Source of the DNA: Lentinus brumalis
Lineage: Eukaryota > Basidiomycota > Agaricomycetes > Polyporales > Polyporaceae
Direction: 5' to 3'
Length of the DNA: 64,000 nt
Assembly: GCA_001792895.1 (NCBI GenBank)
Contig: MARA01000001.1
Span: 1,054,001 to 1,118,000 of the forward strand
Of this stretch, positions 1 to 13,773 are shown in pieces (the stretch's first letter is position 1; each line of letters begins with the position of its first letter). A program made the translations under genes and the position numbers. Under the pieces are notes generated by a model. The model had not been told where the DNA came from. It did no database searches and worked only from the letters and a program-made list of their open reading frames with translations.

Positions 1-679
1 GTGCATGTCGAAGTTATGATCGCCAGAAAGTCTAATGTTTGCACACGGCTGGGAGTATGACACCAACCATGAAGTGCTGGTCAGCCATTCCGGCTGGAAG
101 CTCATCTTGCGCGTTCGGACTCGCCACGGTCCCGACATCCGGAGCAGCAATTCAACAAACAACACAATTAGTCCAGGAGGCGTGCATACATGAGATATAC
201 CACTGATACAGATCCTGTGGGGAGCGCGAGTCGAGGGAGGCTGAGGAGAGAGAGGGGAAACCGATACCAGATATAATAATCACTAAACAATTCAAAGGAG
301 GACACGCTGGGGAAAACTCGAAAAGAACAGAAGAGAGAGAAAAAGTCGCAGAAAGTGGAAGACGGATGGATGATTCTCGTACAACCCGGGCGCGCGGGGA
401 CCAACTCTTGTGTGCAAGAACAGAGGTATCATGAAGAGTGTGTGACAGCAGCGCGAGACCGGGAGGCAATATCGATACTGATACGGGAGGGGGACGGGAG
501 AGCGCAGGAGAGGGTGAATCAAGAGAGCTGGTATGTATGCAGAGAGGAGAGACAAGGAGCGACGTCAAATGATCGTGTAGGTGTGGTGGGGTAGCACGAG
601 GAGAGACCGAAGGAGCGTGGGCATTGATCGTAGACACAGACGTGGGAGACAGACACAGGAAGAGAGAGAGAGGCGGCGT
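1..679. other. No gene recognised; 3' flank of the RasGAP gene
   Basis: I see no family-like protein or splice-supported exon here. The open frames are low-complexity shadows. The minus-strand RasGAP gene ends at 680, so the first part probably holds its 3' untranslated region. Purine-rich stretches (GAGAGA-like) occur around 230-560. Confidence 0.4.
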
Positions 680-3448
680 TCATCGCTTCGTGAAGATCTT
701 GTTGAGGAGACCTAGCACCTTAGGGACGTTGAGCTGTACGTATTCAAGGTCCAGTAGATGCTTGTTGTCTTTTTGCTGGAAGGGCAGCGAGTTGCATCAG
801 TCATTGCACTCGAGAAAAATCACGCAGACCGACCTTCTCAAGCAGATCGTCGATATTGAGATCCATCTCCAGAATCGCCTTCTCTCGGCCCTTATAATGC
901 AACGCGATGATGAACGTGCCGGGTGATGGCGAGGTGAAGTTGAAGTAGATGTTCGGCCGCCTGAACAGGTCAAGTTATTAGCGCCCACAAACCCTCGCAA
1001 ATACGGAAGATCGACCACTGACCTGTTGTCGGGCACATTGCTTTCGACGATGATTCCCTCCTTCTCAAGCTGTGCGTGTGTGAAGCGGTAGGGTCCGTGC
1101 ACAATCGGCTTTGCGGGCTTCTTCTCCTTCCCGCCTACCGTCACGACACCGACACCGGTCGACTGACCCTTCTCCTTGCTCGCCGTCAGGCGGACGTTCT
1201 GGAGGTACGCCTTGTACTGCTCGAGCTGGCCCCTGAGGTAGTTGTTGTGATCGCAGATGGTCTTGTACACCGCTTCGAGGCTCTTCGTCTCGAGCAGGAC
1301 CTTCTCGCGCAGGTTGCCGAGGTGGACGAGCTCTGCCGAGACCTCGTCCTGCATCAGCTTGTAGCCGTCCGCGCGGTCGACGATCTTCTGCTCCTCGAGC
1401 TCGCGCAGCATCTCCTTGACCTTGATGCCCTTGCGCACGAGCGTCGCGTCCTTCGTCGTCGCCGCCCGCTCTGCAATGGCCGCAAGGTTATAGGGCCGCT
1501 TGTCCGCTTGCCCGGGGATCGACCGGATGAGCTGCACGAAGATCGACTTGGCCTCCATATAGAGCATGTCGCTCGGGGAGACTGAGTCCATGAGGATGTC
1601 TTGTACAGGTGTCTCCCACCGGCTGTACAACGGCAGCTCGATGGTACGGTTCTCCTTCCGGGGAACCTGAGGTGGCGCAGGGCCGAGTTCGTCGGTGAGG
1701 ATGCGCAGGTGTTGCTTGTCGTTTGGTGACTGAAAGGCAGACACAATAAGACGGCGAAACAGACATATCAACGGTGACCATGCACTCACTAGAACTTCAA
1801 TGTGCTGGAGAATAAGAGAATGCGTGTTGTACAACTCGTTTAGGGTGATGCTAATGAGAAGATCCTTCTTCGACAAAGCCATGTATTGATCCATCTGAAA
1901 ACAATGTCAGCACTCAGTATATGCGCGAAGGACCAATCGCACGGACCTCTAGTGTGTCATAAAAGTCGCCAACTTCGCATAGATTGTTCAAGAACTGGTT
2001 GATTCGCGCTTTGTTGTTCTCAACAAATGGGTTGAGCGTCATCATGTATTGCTCCTTGGCGTACGACGGCTTGTTCGCAAGGTTCTGCAGCATCTTGGCG
2101 ATCTGAGGGCGCGTTCTGAGATTACTGACGCAGCGAATAAATGACAGCAGCGTACCAGCGTCAGTGTCCGCCTGGGATGCTTCGCCGGGACACCCTCCAC
2201 GAGCATATACGCTTGTGGCGTCACGATCGCGGGGTTGATGAAGCGAAGGAAGAAGAAACCGCCAATCAACGAGCATATAGCGTAGTCTGTGGCGTCCGGG
2301 TACTTCCTCTGCAGATCACGGTCGGTCAGCTTCAGTTCCACATAAGAACTGTTGAACGCCACAAACCCTGGTGAGACTCCGGATTTGTTTACAAATCCAT
2401 CGAATACCATATGGAACACTGTCCAAGCTGTCCATGATAGTGAGTAGGAAACTGTTCGCGATCTCCATGAGCATGGTCAAGCGGGGCGCGATGATGGCCT
2501 GAACGTCTGCGTTCGCGGCAGCGACTTCGGGGGCAACACCACGGGGAAGGTTGGGGGGAAGTGAACCAGTCTCCTCCTCAATCTGCTGGATCATCTGCTC
2601 GTAGACCTTGACGGGGTTGATCTCGAGGTTTAGGTCTTTGTGCTCGATGAGGCTGTTGATGCGCTCAGCGAGTACGCTCTTGAGGTAGCTCTGACCAGGT
2701 CCACGGCGGGTGTAGGTGGTCATCATCCGCGATACGGGGGTATTGGCGCGGAGGAGTGATCCGAACTCGGTAGCAGTCTCGAACTGGGACGAAAGCACGG
2801 ACTGGAACATGGTGAGGAGGAGATGCTCTTCTCGAGACTCGTACTGGTTTCCATAGAGGGTAAACATGACAGTCTGGAGGAGAGTGTCGATTTCGGTGAG
2901 GGACACAAGTCGACATAGGTTCGCGATATGACGAGGTTCAGACTGGAGGAGGAAGAAGAGGTTCGAGTATTGTTGAAGCTTGCGGTCATCCGGATAGTGG
3001 CCCTCGGTCGCGTCGACCTCCTCTAGGTGCCTCTCTACTTCGTTTTGCTGCGACAATGAAACATTGAGCGAACGCCACAGAGGAAAGCGCCACAGAACGC
3101 ACCTCATCAAGAGCCATGCGGTTCTGAATGAGTAGACCAATGCGGGAGTCGAGGAAACGGACATCACGCTCAAGCACGAAGTTGCGCTTCGACTGGGCGG
3201 ATATCCGAGACTTGAGTTCCCTCAGTCGCTTCTGTGCTTTGGGATGCGAGAGGGGGTGAACAAAGGAGGGCGCCATGTGAACAAGTGTACGTACCGCGAC
3301 CCAGCTCGTCCTCAACCTCAACATCCTGTTCGGCCGCCATGCTGAAGAGGGCGGTGACAGAGTAGCGGTTCGTGTTCCGGTTCGTGAGACGACGGGTGGA
3401 CATGCCTCCCGGGGACTGGGGGGAGGCGGGGTAGTCGTTGTAGGACAT
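680..3448 (-). CDS. gap1: Ras GTPase-activating protein, IQGAP-related (fungal Gap1/Sar1 type)
   Basis: This gene should switch off Ras by stimulating GTP hydrolysis at the membrane. It starts [15 protein letters not shown] at 3448. A coiled segment rich in charged residues follows ([19 protein letters not shown]). The RasGAP domain has the arginine-finger context [12 protein letters not shown] (about 2760) and the second signature [17 protein letters not shown] (about 2200-2260). A RasGAP C-terminal domain ends in [30 protein letters not shown] and [20 protein letters not shown]. The last exon is short: a 54-nt intron beginning gtcggtctgc joins LLEK to QKDNKHL and places the stop at 680-682, beyond the apparent stop at 801. 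The gene has about nine exons. The family is certain; the exact symbol is by analogy with fission yeast gap1. Confidence 0.9.
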
Positions 3449-4493
3449 GCTGGCGGTATATGGCAGGTTTGTAGAAGATCGTGGGGATTAGAACACCGGA
3501 GAAGCGAGCGTCACAGGAAAGCGAAGATAGATAACAACGGCCAGGTATCGCCTGTGACCCGCTCAGAGCGACGAATGGGGAGACCGAGGAGGACGAAGAG
3601 GACGGCGGGAGGAGGAGGAGGCTCGGCGGAGGAGGTGGTCGTGAATGTGGAAAGAGACGTTGCTGCAACATCGCTTCCCATGCATCTCCCGGCGCCTGTC
3701 GACCGCCCTCTTCTCCTCGTCCTTGCCTCGTCCGCACTACGCCTCACTGCCTAACTGCGTCGTCCGATGCGCGTGAACGCTGTCCCTCTCGATCCCCGTG
3801 TGCTCGGCTGGTGTTGCCTCTCCTGCGCCGCAGCCATAGCAGCGTCCCGCGAAGGCCCTGTCGTCCGACACTCAAATATAGAAGGCAGCGAAGCATCGCA
3901 CAAAGCAACGCCGTTCTTCGACGCGGTGACGAGATGGCCACGCCTGTACTCTGACTAGCATCTCACGCAATGGCTGATACATAGCATCCTGTGATCATGA
4001 TGAAGACCGTACGTCCATCTTCCTCCGTCCAGCTCAGTCTGGAACGTCCGTAAACGGATGTCTGTTCCGTTCGCGTTTCATGCGAGCCCCCTGGAGCCGT
4101 TTCCATGCACGCACCCACTGCCACGTTCCCAATGTTCTCACAACCTGATGTATCATTGTATGTAGTCCGGTCACTACAAGTTCGCCGTGTCCCCTGCCGC
4201 CCCTGTGAACGGCGCCGGTTCGTGCGATGTATTCGCTCTGAGAGGTAGTCAATCTCAGTTCAGGCAGGCCATCACGGAGAGGCTCTGTCAATGTCTAACC
4301 CATCTCCATGCATCGACGTTGGTGGGTTCAGGCGAGCAAGTGGAGAGAGAGACCATCAGTCTGATTAGTATCTCAATTGCAATGGGGCTTACATCGCCAT
4401 GTCCATCTTTCCAAACCACAATACAAGGTATACGGTCAGCGTTCAAGCTCAAGTGCATCCGTCCTGCGTTCAATGTGTCCAGCCTGTGCGCGT
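3449..4493. other. Intergenic: RasGAP upstream region and aminotransferase 3' flank
   Basis: Both flanking genes are on the minus strand, so this stretch should hold the RasGAP promoter and the 3' untranslated part of the aminotransferase. The frames here show no conserved motif and no paired splice sites. I see no tRNA or repeat. Confidence 0.4.
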
Positions 4494-6408
4494 TCACTGC
4501 GCAGCTGCCTCCCCTCGAGTCCGCAAAATAACCTCACGAAGGCGTCTGAGCGCCTCCTCAACCTGATCCTCGGGCAGCAAGCTGAACGACGCCCGCACAT
4601 ACGTCGTCTTGCGCCCGCTCGGGTGGAAGACAGTCCCGGGGAGCGCAAGGACTCCATGTTCAAGGGCCTCCGTCCGGATGACCGCCTCCGAGTCCCCTTC
4701 GTCGGCGGCCGCACCCGAGCTTTCAGACCCGGGAAGCTTGAGCTTAAACCTACATTGAAAACGGAAACGAGATGAGGTCAGCCGGGAATGTGGGCGCAGC
4801 AGGGACCAGCGCAGGACAGGACGAACCAGAAGAACATTCCAGCCTCGGGGGTGTTCCACTCTGCGAGGCCCGCGAGGTACTTCTGCATGAGGCCCTCGAA
4901 GACGTCGCGCTTGGTGCGGTAGAACTCGGCGACGCGGTCGACGTGCGCCCTGAGCTTGTCGTACCCCCAGAACTTGAGCATGCGCAGGGAGAGGACCTGT
5001 GTGAACGTCGGCGGCTGGAGGTTCGAGTTCATGGTCTACGGATGTGCGTTTCAGCCTGCGGGCAGAAGAGCGGGTGAGGTCGGTGTTGCTCACATGCAGG
5101 ACGACCGCATCGATGATGGGCTGCGGGGCGGAGATGAAGCCGATGCGCATGCCGGAGGAGAGGACCTTGGAGAGGCTGTCGAACCGGACGACACGTCCTA
5201 CTTCGGGTTGGTCGCGCTCGAGCTCGAAGTAGGAGGGCGGGCGGGGAGCATCCCCGAAGTACAGGTAGTAATACGGGTCGTCTGAGACGATTGGTTCAGT
5301 ACCATCTCAGAGGCGACGCGACGCATGCAAGTAACACCTTCGAGAATGAGGAAGTTATGCTTCCTCGCGAGCTCTAGGACTTCGAGACGGCGCTCGAGCG
5401 TCGAGGTGACACCGGTCGGATTGCAGCCATACTGCATACAAGTGTGAGCATATCCGCTCCAGCGGGACAACGTTCGAGTCGATGCAGCACTCACAGGGAC
5501 TGTGTACAGGACTTTTGGTTTGGGCTTGTCTGTGGGCCAATTCTCCAGCGTCTCACGCAAGCCCTTCGCGTCGATCCCATACTGGTCCCCGCCGACCTCT
5601 ACGATAGACGGTGTCAGAGACAGGCTGAGAGAGAGAGGGGCGAATCCGGACGCAAGATGCGTCGGGCCGGTACAGACCTAGCATCTCAGCACCGATGGCA
5701 TGGAACATGGGGATGACCCCACTGGTCCAGTGTGTGGTTAACATCCACTTCCGCAGCAGAGACATGGGACCGAGAAGCGTACGCGTAGACAGGAGCCTCG
5801 ATGAGAGCGACATCCCCAGAATTCAAGATCGCGTTCACAGCCTTGGGACATAATAAAGGTAAGCTCTCTTGCACCCACGAAGGAACATGCTCGGGCTAAG
5901 CACCTTGTATATGAGATCTGACGATCCGGTACCGAAGGCAAGGTCCCAGCCTTCGCCGCGCTTCCGGCCATGGCTAAACTCCTGCAAGCCGATGAGCCAG
6001 TCGAGGAGGTCCGGGACGCCCTTGCTGCCGCTGTACTGCAAGCTGCGGGCGAGCTCGTCCTCGCTCAGGGACACGGGCACCTCCTCGTTCGTTAGCGGGT
6101 CGCGGAGTGTGAACTGGAGAGAAGTGATCGGGAACGTGTCTGCGTTCGGCTTTCCTGCGAGGAGGGAGATCACGCCTGGGCGATCTTCCAACGGCAAGAG
6201 GGCGCGGACTGTTCGGGGTAGATAGGCATTCGTGAGTCCAGCGGGACGAGCAGGTCAACGATATCTGGAGTAAGTACTGACTCGGGTCCTCTATACGACG
6301 CTTGGTCAAGTCTGAGATGAAGGGTTCGTAGAACGACTTCGGGAGTACTCGGGACAACAGCGAGCTGTCTCCGTGAAGGTTGCGATTGGTATCGACGTCG
6401 TTTGACAT
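4494..6408 (-). CDS. ARO8: Aromatic amino acid / 2-aminoadipate aminotransferase (Aro8-like, PLP fold type I)
   Basis: The predicted enzyme transfers amino groups between aromatic amino acids or 2-aminoadipate and 2-oxo acids. The start is MSNDVDTNRNLHGDSS at 6408. The first intron (gtcagt...gaacag) joins RRIEDP to IRALLPLEDRPGVISL. Family signatures follow in order: LLAGKPNADTFP, FGTGSSDLIYKVL, EAPVYAYA, YGCNPTG (the aspartate-aminotransferase-type NPTG), DSLSKVLSSGMRIGF with the expected PLP-binding lysine, and a C-terminal ALPGTVFHPSG...YVRASFSL. The stop is at 4494. There are about nine exons. Family assignment is strong; aromatic versus aminoadipate preference cannot be read from the sequence. 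Confidence 0.88.
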
Positions 6409-7451
6409 TTGACCGTTCTGTGAGAGGAGATGCCTTTGAGGTTGGGGAATGAGAGGATGCTGGACCCTTCCGAATCCCTGTTGCTTTCAAAGCCGCTTTT
6501 GTACTCTCCCGTGAGGCAGACATGAGTAATAAGTGAGGTGACTCATCTACACTCGGCGCTGTATACAAGTGTGACTTTGCTTGTCCTACGTTCCCCAGCT
6601 GCCTCAATGCCTGTATTGCTATATAAACGGGTAAGTACTACTTGTTGCTCGTCTGACATACGCTGTTTCTTAAGGGAGGCCCAAGACCTGCTGCAAGGGT
6701 ACCGAGGTCGAACGGGACAATGTAGAGTTGATGTAGAGTCACTACAGGTGGGCACGAATATGGAATCCACGTACGTCAAGATATCGTTCTGACGCTGTCC
6801 GGAACGCTGGGTGTCCGGTGGCACATTCAAACAACGAATGTACGGCCTCTATAGCCATCCAGCTGACAGGGCAACAACAAAGGTCACGACGACACGAGGA
6901 TCATCACGGCGGTATCGGGAGTCGAGTCACCGTGCATGTTCACAATTCGTTCGAAGGCTTGGGAGCTTGCATGGTTTCCGATACTCAAGCTCCTACGCGT
7001 CCCGAGCCAGACACTCGCACTAGCTAGTACCCATGTGCGTGCGTACGATAGAGAAGTCTGCAGCGGTAGATTCATTCAATACGAGGTCCTGCGCTGCAGC
7101 GCTTGCTGGGTCGGGAGTGCAGGGCATGGAGACTGGATACGAAGTACTGTAGCTGTCCCGAAAGTTCGCAAAATGCTGAATTGCAAGCGTAGTAGAGCCG
7201 GGTAGACGAGTGAGCGTACGCCATGCACAACGCGGTGAACTTGAATCCTCGAGTCTGAGTCTGGAGGCGGAAGCGGCAAGCCAGGGCAAGCCTAAGGCAA
7301 AAGGCGCCCGGGGTATGGGACAAGAGCACGTGAGTTACCTGTTTGCTCGTGTTTGCCGAGAGGCTGCAGAACTGGCAAACCTTATTTTTCGATATCCACA
7401 AGCTCGTCCGCGTCGTCGGCAACATCAAGACCGTCAAGACTATCCTCAAGA
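6409..7451. other. Divergent promoter region between aminotransferase and RPL4
   Basis: The two neighbours are transcribed away from this interval, so it should contain both promoters. None of the frames resembles a known protein and I could not build a spliced gene. No convincing TATA box or repeat stands out. Confidence 0.4.
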
Positions 7452-8851
<1,400 letters not shown>

Positions 8852-9475
8852 GCTGTGATCCTGCAGCGTTGTACGAGTGGCTATGTGATTTGAGGTCGAT
8901 GCTTATGGTCACGCTTACTGAGTCTTCATGTTGTATGTCGCCCATGCTGGAAAAGACGTGTTGGCCTTCGTGGCCTGTTACGCCTGAAGTGATGTCTCTC
9001 CGCGTGCATGTCGATGGGGAAGACGTGTTTGGAATGTGAGCTAAACATACAGGTCAGTGACAGGTCGGTGGATGAAGAACGGGCTTCCAGGGGTGTTCGG
9101 ACTGGTGGGCCGAGGTATGGGAAGCATCGCACTCTCTCAGTCGGTCTTGCTCTCAGCATGATTCACTCGTTCGGGAGATGCTCCGGTATGACGGACGTCC
9201 GGTTGCTTGACGAACTGGTAATGTTCGGCAGTATGTCGAAGAACACTTTGCCTGATAGTTTATGACCGCGTCGCGAATTGAGCACGCGTCCGCGTGCTCC
9301 CCGTCACCAGGAGGCTCGTGCACCTTCGACGTCTGGTGCATTAGCTATGCACGTTTGTAAGTATCACCGATATAATCCTCTGCAGCACAAGCTTAAGGAT
9401 TATTAAGCTGAAGTAAGTACTGTGTCAGACTAGTCCGGTGCCTGCCTGAACCTTATCGAGCGAGCGGCGGACGCG
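8852..9475. other. Intergenic: RPL4 3' flank and upstream region of the 54-residue gene
   Basis: Holds the 3' untranslated region of RPL4 and the upstream region of the next gene. The open frames have no recognisable content. Confidence 0.35.
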
Positions 9476-9484
9476 TATAAAAGG
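9476..9484 (+). promoter_or_regulatory. TATA box candidate (TATAAAAGG)
   Basis: A good match to a TATA element, 230 bp before the ATG at 9714. The spacing suggests a long leader or an intron in the 5' untranslated region. Assignment to the downstream gene is inference. Confidence 0.45.
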
Positions 9485-9713
9485 TCCCCTGAACCTTGCA
9501 GAGCTCCACAACGACTCTTCAGCCTGATTAGCCTGCTTTGCGAACGCATCAGGTGCGCACGCCCTGGATCTGTGCGGCGGTTACTTACATAACTAATTAT
9601 CGACGCCCGCCGATCGCCCGTTCGACTGCGCGGTGACAGACTAGCCACTTTTTGCGCAACTTTGCTCCTGACTAGGACTCCTCGAACCGCCGCTCATCTC
9701 GTTGTTCATCATC

Positions 9714-10289
9714 ATGGCTTACGTTGAGCTCGCCGCCGGCCGCGGCGCCCCCGTGAACGCGTGCTACCTTGTCAAGTGCGACAGCTGCGGCAAGACGTCG
9801 TGGAAGGTGCGTTCGTGATTCAATCTCCCGGGAGCCCCTCATTTTGCCCCGCGATGCGCGATGCGGTTCGCGGGATCACGCGAAGCGAAGTGTTCGCGCC
9901 TTCCCTTTCCCAGCGTTCCCAGGGACCCGGGGGCAGGTCGACGTCGTGTGCAGGAGAGCTGACGATTACGTCTTGGTCTGCCTTACAGGGATGTGGCCAG
10001 CACGTCGAAGCAGTGAGCATCTCATCTCTTCTGTGTGGCCTTGATGGGCCGAGCCCCGCAGGCTATTGTGACGGCCGTGGTGCGGTCCCAGGCTGTCTGG
10101 GCACGCATGGCGGCGACTTTGCAGCAGTGGGGGATACGGGGATCTTCGAACGTTGGCTTGGCCGCAGACAAGGGTCGGCCGGCTGGGGAGGTGGCGTTGA
10201 CGTACTCACGGGCTGTTTGCTGATGTTCTGCACTCGGGTAGGTGATGAAGCCTGTCAAGGAAGAGGACAAGTGCACATGCCCGCGGTGA
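9714..10289 (+). CDS. 54-residue Cys-rich conserved protein (CxxC ... GCGxHV ... CxC)
   Basis: Three exons, 9714-9806, 9989-10012 and 10242-10289, splice in frame to a 54-residue protein. It starts MAYVELAAGRGAPVN and contains CDSCGKTSWKGCGQHVEAV, ending EEDKCTCPR. The arrangement CxxC, then CGxH, then CxC is typical of a small zinc-binding protein. I recall small proteins with the same WGCGxHV...VM core from other fungi, plants and bacteria, function unknown. The introns (182 and 229 nt) total more than twice the coding length, so ORF-based gene finders would miss it. Each exon joins at GT-AG borders without frame loss. Confidence 0.75.
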
Positions 10290-10693
10290 AGGCGAAGGCG
10301 AAGGCGATGTGGCTGCTGGGAAACGTCGGGTGTAGTGATGTACGCTGGTCGAATGTAACTGTGGCAGATCTGCGCTGTCTGTGCGCGGCGGCGAGCTGTG
10401 TGTGGGCGGGGCGTATGTAAGAAAAGGTTTAGGGAGACGATGAGGACATGGAATCGGGGGTGGCACAGGCGGGGTGATTGGGCGCCTGCTCGGAGGGTGG
10501 CCCTTTGTGGAGTGCTCGCCAGAATTCCATCGTCTCGAATCCGCACAAGTCTCTCTCTCGCCCTCGTCGTCTCTGCCCCCGCCGCCCCTGCCCCGCCCGA
10601 CGTCCGTGCTGGCTGCTTCCCGCTGTACATACTAGACATGGCCAACGCCGTCGCATCCTCCTCCGCGACCGGCCCGCCAGAAACCGGGGCAGC
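10290..10693. other. Intergenic spacer before the kinase gene
   Basis: Short region between two plus-strand genes. It should contain the 3' end of the small gene and the kinase promoter. An ATG at 10638 lies in another frame (MANAVASSSATGPPETG) and may be an upstream ORF. Confidence 0.35.
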
Positions 10694-13600
10694 ATGCACT
10701 CCCTCCACGACCCCACCGACGGCGTCGTCATCACGAACGAAGTACAGTATAGATCTCGCAGCGAATCCGTCAAGCACGACACCATACGCATCATAAACCA
10801 GTACGAGTTCAGGCTCAGGGTCGGCAAGGGGCAGCATGGCGAGGTCTATCTAGCAGAGGACTCGACCAAGAACTACATGGAGGTGGTCAGTACCATTCCT
10901 GCTCTCTCTCTTCGCATCTCTGAGCTCGCCTTTGCGCGCGCACGCAGGCGGTCAAGTGCGTGCGACGGAAGAACAAGACAGACCGTCTCAAGAAACTCAG
11001 GAGGAACGCCGACTTGCCCCGCACTCCCCACTCCCCTCGTCGACCAGCTCGGCAGCACAGAGCACAAGATCCGCAAGGAGATTGCGATTATGAAGAAGCT
11101 CAATCACCCCCATGTCGTGCGCTTGCTCGAGGTCATAGACGACCCCTTGACAGACAAGATATACATGGGTGCGTGTCGTGTCAACATCCGTCGCGCAGGC
11201 ATGTTCCTTGCTCTGTGGCCTTGCTAGAGGCTCTTGAATGCGTTCCTCTCATGTCCACCCGTGCGACGTGTTGCTGACCGCCCGCCTACAGTCATGGAGT
11301 ACCTTGGTGGTGGCGAGATTAAATGGCGGACGAAGTCCGACAACCCCCTGCTTCGCGTAGATCAGACTCGGCGGATATGTCGGGACGTCATACTGGGCCT
11401 TGAGTACCGTACGTTCACCCTCTTCGTCGCGGCACGTTGTGCAGTCAGTTGACCCCATGCGCCCGTACAGTGCACTATCAAGGGATCATCCACCGCGACA
11501 TCAAGCCTGCTAATCTGCTCTGGACTGCGGACCGCCGCACAGTCAAAATCAGCGACTTCGGCGTCAGCACATTCTCCTACGCCCAGCGGCTCGCCGCCGC
11601 TGGTAATGGCAACATCAAGGACGACGACACGGACCCGATACTCATGGACGAGAGCGACTTGTCCAAGACAGCGGGGACCCCGATGTTTCTCGCACCCGAG
11701 ATTGTCTATGATGCATCGGAAGAGGACGTTATCGGCAGCAGTCAGACGTCGCCGCACTCGTCCTCTACGCTCCAGCTACAGACTCAATTGCAGACCCCGC
11801 GCCAACGGCCTCAGGTTACGAAGGCAATTGACATCTGGGCGTTCGGTGTAACGCTCTACGGGCTGCTCTTTGGCATCCTTCCCTTCAATGCCAAGACCGA
11901 ATACGAGATCTACCGGGTAATACGCACGCAAGACTGGAGCGTGCCCGAGACGATGGGATTGGATCAGCTACCCACTGGTGGTCGCTACCCGGGAGGTATA
12001 GGGAGACGGCCAGCGGACTATCGCTCACTGCCTAACACGGAGGGTGCGCAGGTAATGGACTTGCTTAGTAGGCTGCTCGAGAAGAACGCTGAGAAGAGGA
12101 TCACTCTCGATGAGGTCAAGGTGAGTATTCCTCCTGCATATTCAACCAAAATGCAACGACGCGGCTCACACCAACGTCCGCAGCGACATCCTTGGATTAC
12201 TCGTGATCTTCATAGTCCAGAAGATTGGCTGCGGGAGACTCGTCTCACCAGGTATCTCCAACTCGAGCCTACGCATGCCGAGACGGACTCGGCCATGTCG
12301 TCTGTGCGCTTCCGCTGGCTTCCCCGGATAGGCAACAGGATCATGTCCACGTTGCGGAATGTGAAGCCGCAGCGTTCCTTCCGTCGTCCACCCCGTCAAC
12401 ACGATGATGAGAAGGACGATGTCGGCGTCCACTCCGAGCCGCACATCGTGCATCTCACTCGTCACCAGACAACCACCGGGAACCCCTCACACCGTCGCCA
12501 ACACGGGTCCGTTCGTGAGAAGGGCAAGGGTCGTCGCCCATCCCGCCAGGAACTCTTGCGGAACAAGTCGACGAACGACATCAACGCGAAGCCGGGGAAG
12601 CCGTTCGAGCCGTGGGCGATGTGGAACAACGGGGCCACGCCCGGTCCGTCGAAGCGCAAGAGCACGGAGACCGGTCTTCAGGTGCCGACCCAGCCAAGCC
12701 GTGTCACCTCTCCCTTACCCTCCCCCGTAGGCTCAAGTCAGGTCACGACACCGGTCGGGGAGTATCCGCCCGGCAATTCGTCCCCCGACAGCGAACGTCC
12801 TCGTTCGAGGGTGATGCGGTGGGTCTCCATATTCGGCGGGCACCGGCAGTCGTCATATGCGTCCTCCACGAACTCCCCGATGAGCGAGGCGGGCCCGTCT
12901 CTGGCGCACGGCCGTCCTCACCATGTCCCGGCCACCGCCCCGCCCTCGCGCGACAGCGTCGATGCGCTCAGCGGCCACGTCACGTCGCGTCAGAGCAGCA
13001 TGAGCATGGGCGGGCAGCTCACCAAGGCCATGCGTGCTGCGTCCTGGACCGCGCCCGAGTTCGCGCAGGTGCGGCCGTCCGAGGACCTCACGTCGCTGTA
13101 CTCGGCAGACCGCGGCGACGAAGTGGACGAGGAGACGCTCATGTGGGGTGCGGGGGGTATCGCGCACAGTCCTGTACCGTCTGCGCCGAACAGTGCGATG
13201 CTCAGCACCGTCTCGTCTGTGCAGTCTATCGGGCCCTCGATGTCCGCCGCACAAGCCATCCTGTCCCGGACAGAGGCCGTTGCCGCCGAAATCGCGGAGC
13301 CGTCACATCCGGATCGCGGTGCACACCCGCGGCATGCACCTACCGCTGCGCGGCTGCGGACGACGAGCCCGCTTGCACGGGTCTCGTACCACCCGGAGGA
13401 GACGATCAACGGGAGCGAGAGCGAGAGCGGCAGCGACGAAGCAGCGTCATACGACTCAGTCGACGACGACTCGAGCTCGAGCTTCCGCCGCCGGAACCGG
13501 ACCCGGGGACGGCAGTCGACCGCGACCGCGACCGAGATCGTCCTGAACGAGGACGTCGACCTGGACGCGAGCAGCGTCGAGGGCGGCTCGTTCGAGCTCC

Positions 13601-13773
13601 TGCCGAGCACGTCGCAGATGTACCAGTACGAGGACGAGGAGAGCGAGGATGAGGACGAGGTCCACCTCGAGGTGCGCACGCGGCGGCCGTCCCAGAGCGC
13701 GGCGGACATGTCGCCCCCAAGCCGCTCGCTCAGCACACATCGTCCGCGGGAGCGGCCGATGATCTGTACATGA
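10694..13773 (+). CDS. ssp1: Ser/Thr protein kinase, CaMKK / Ssp1-like (Snf1-activating kinase group)
   Basis: Probable upstream kinase that phosphorylates AMPK/Snf1-type kinases. The chosen start is MHSLHDPTDGVVITNEVQ at 10694. Kinase motifs in order: glycine loop VGKGQHGEVYLAED, VAVKCVRRKNK with the ATP lysine, KIRKEIAIMKKLNHPHVVRL, VMEYLGGGEIKW, HRDIKPANLLW, DFGVSTFSYA and GTPMFLAPEIV. The late motif RHPWITRD follows a 63-nt intron (12121-12183) that also happens to read in frame. A Ser/Pro-rich, probably disordered tail of about 500 residues ends in an acidic segment near 13640. The gene has five exons. Oddity: the frame changes within exon 2, between RTP and TPLVDQLGSTEHK near 11026-11036, with no intron possible there (see findings). 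Confidence 0.88.

Noticed and set aside
4187..4531. Plus-strand open frame of 114 codons
   Set aside because: Low protein character, no family motif, and it overlaps the end of the aminotransferase on the other strand.
12612..13652. Long plus-strand open frame inside the kinase tail
   Set aside because: It is the shifted frame of GC-rich coding sequence; codon pattern and context favour the kinase frame.
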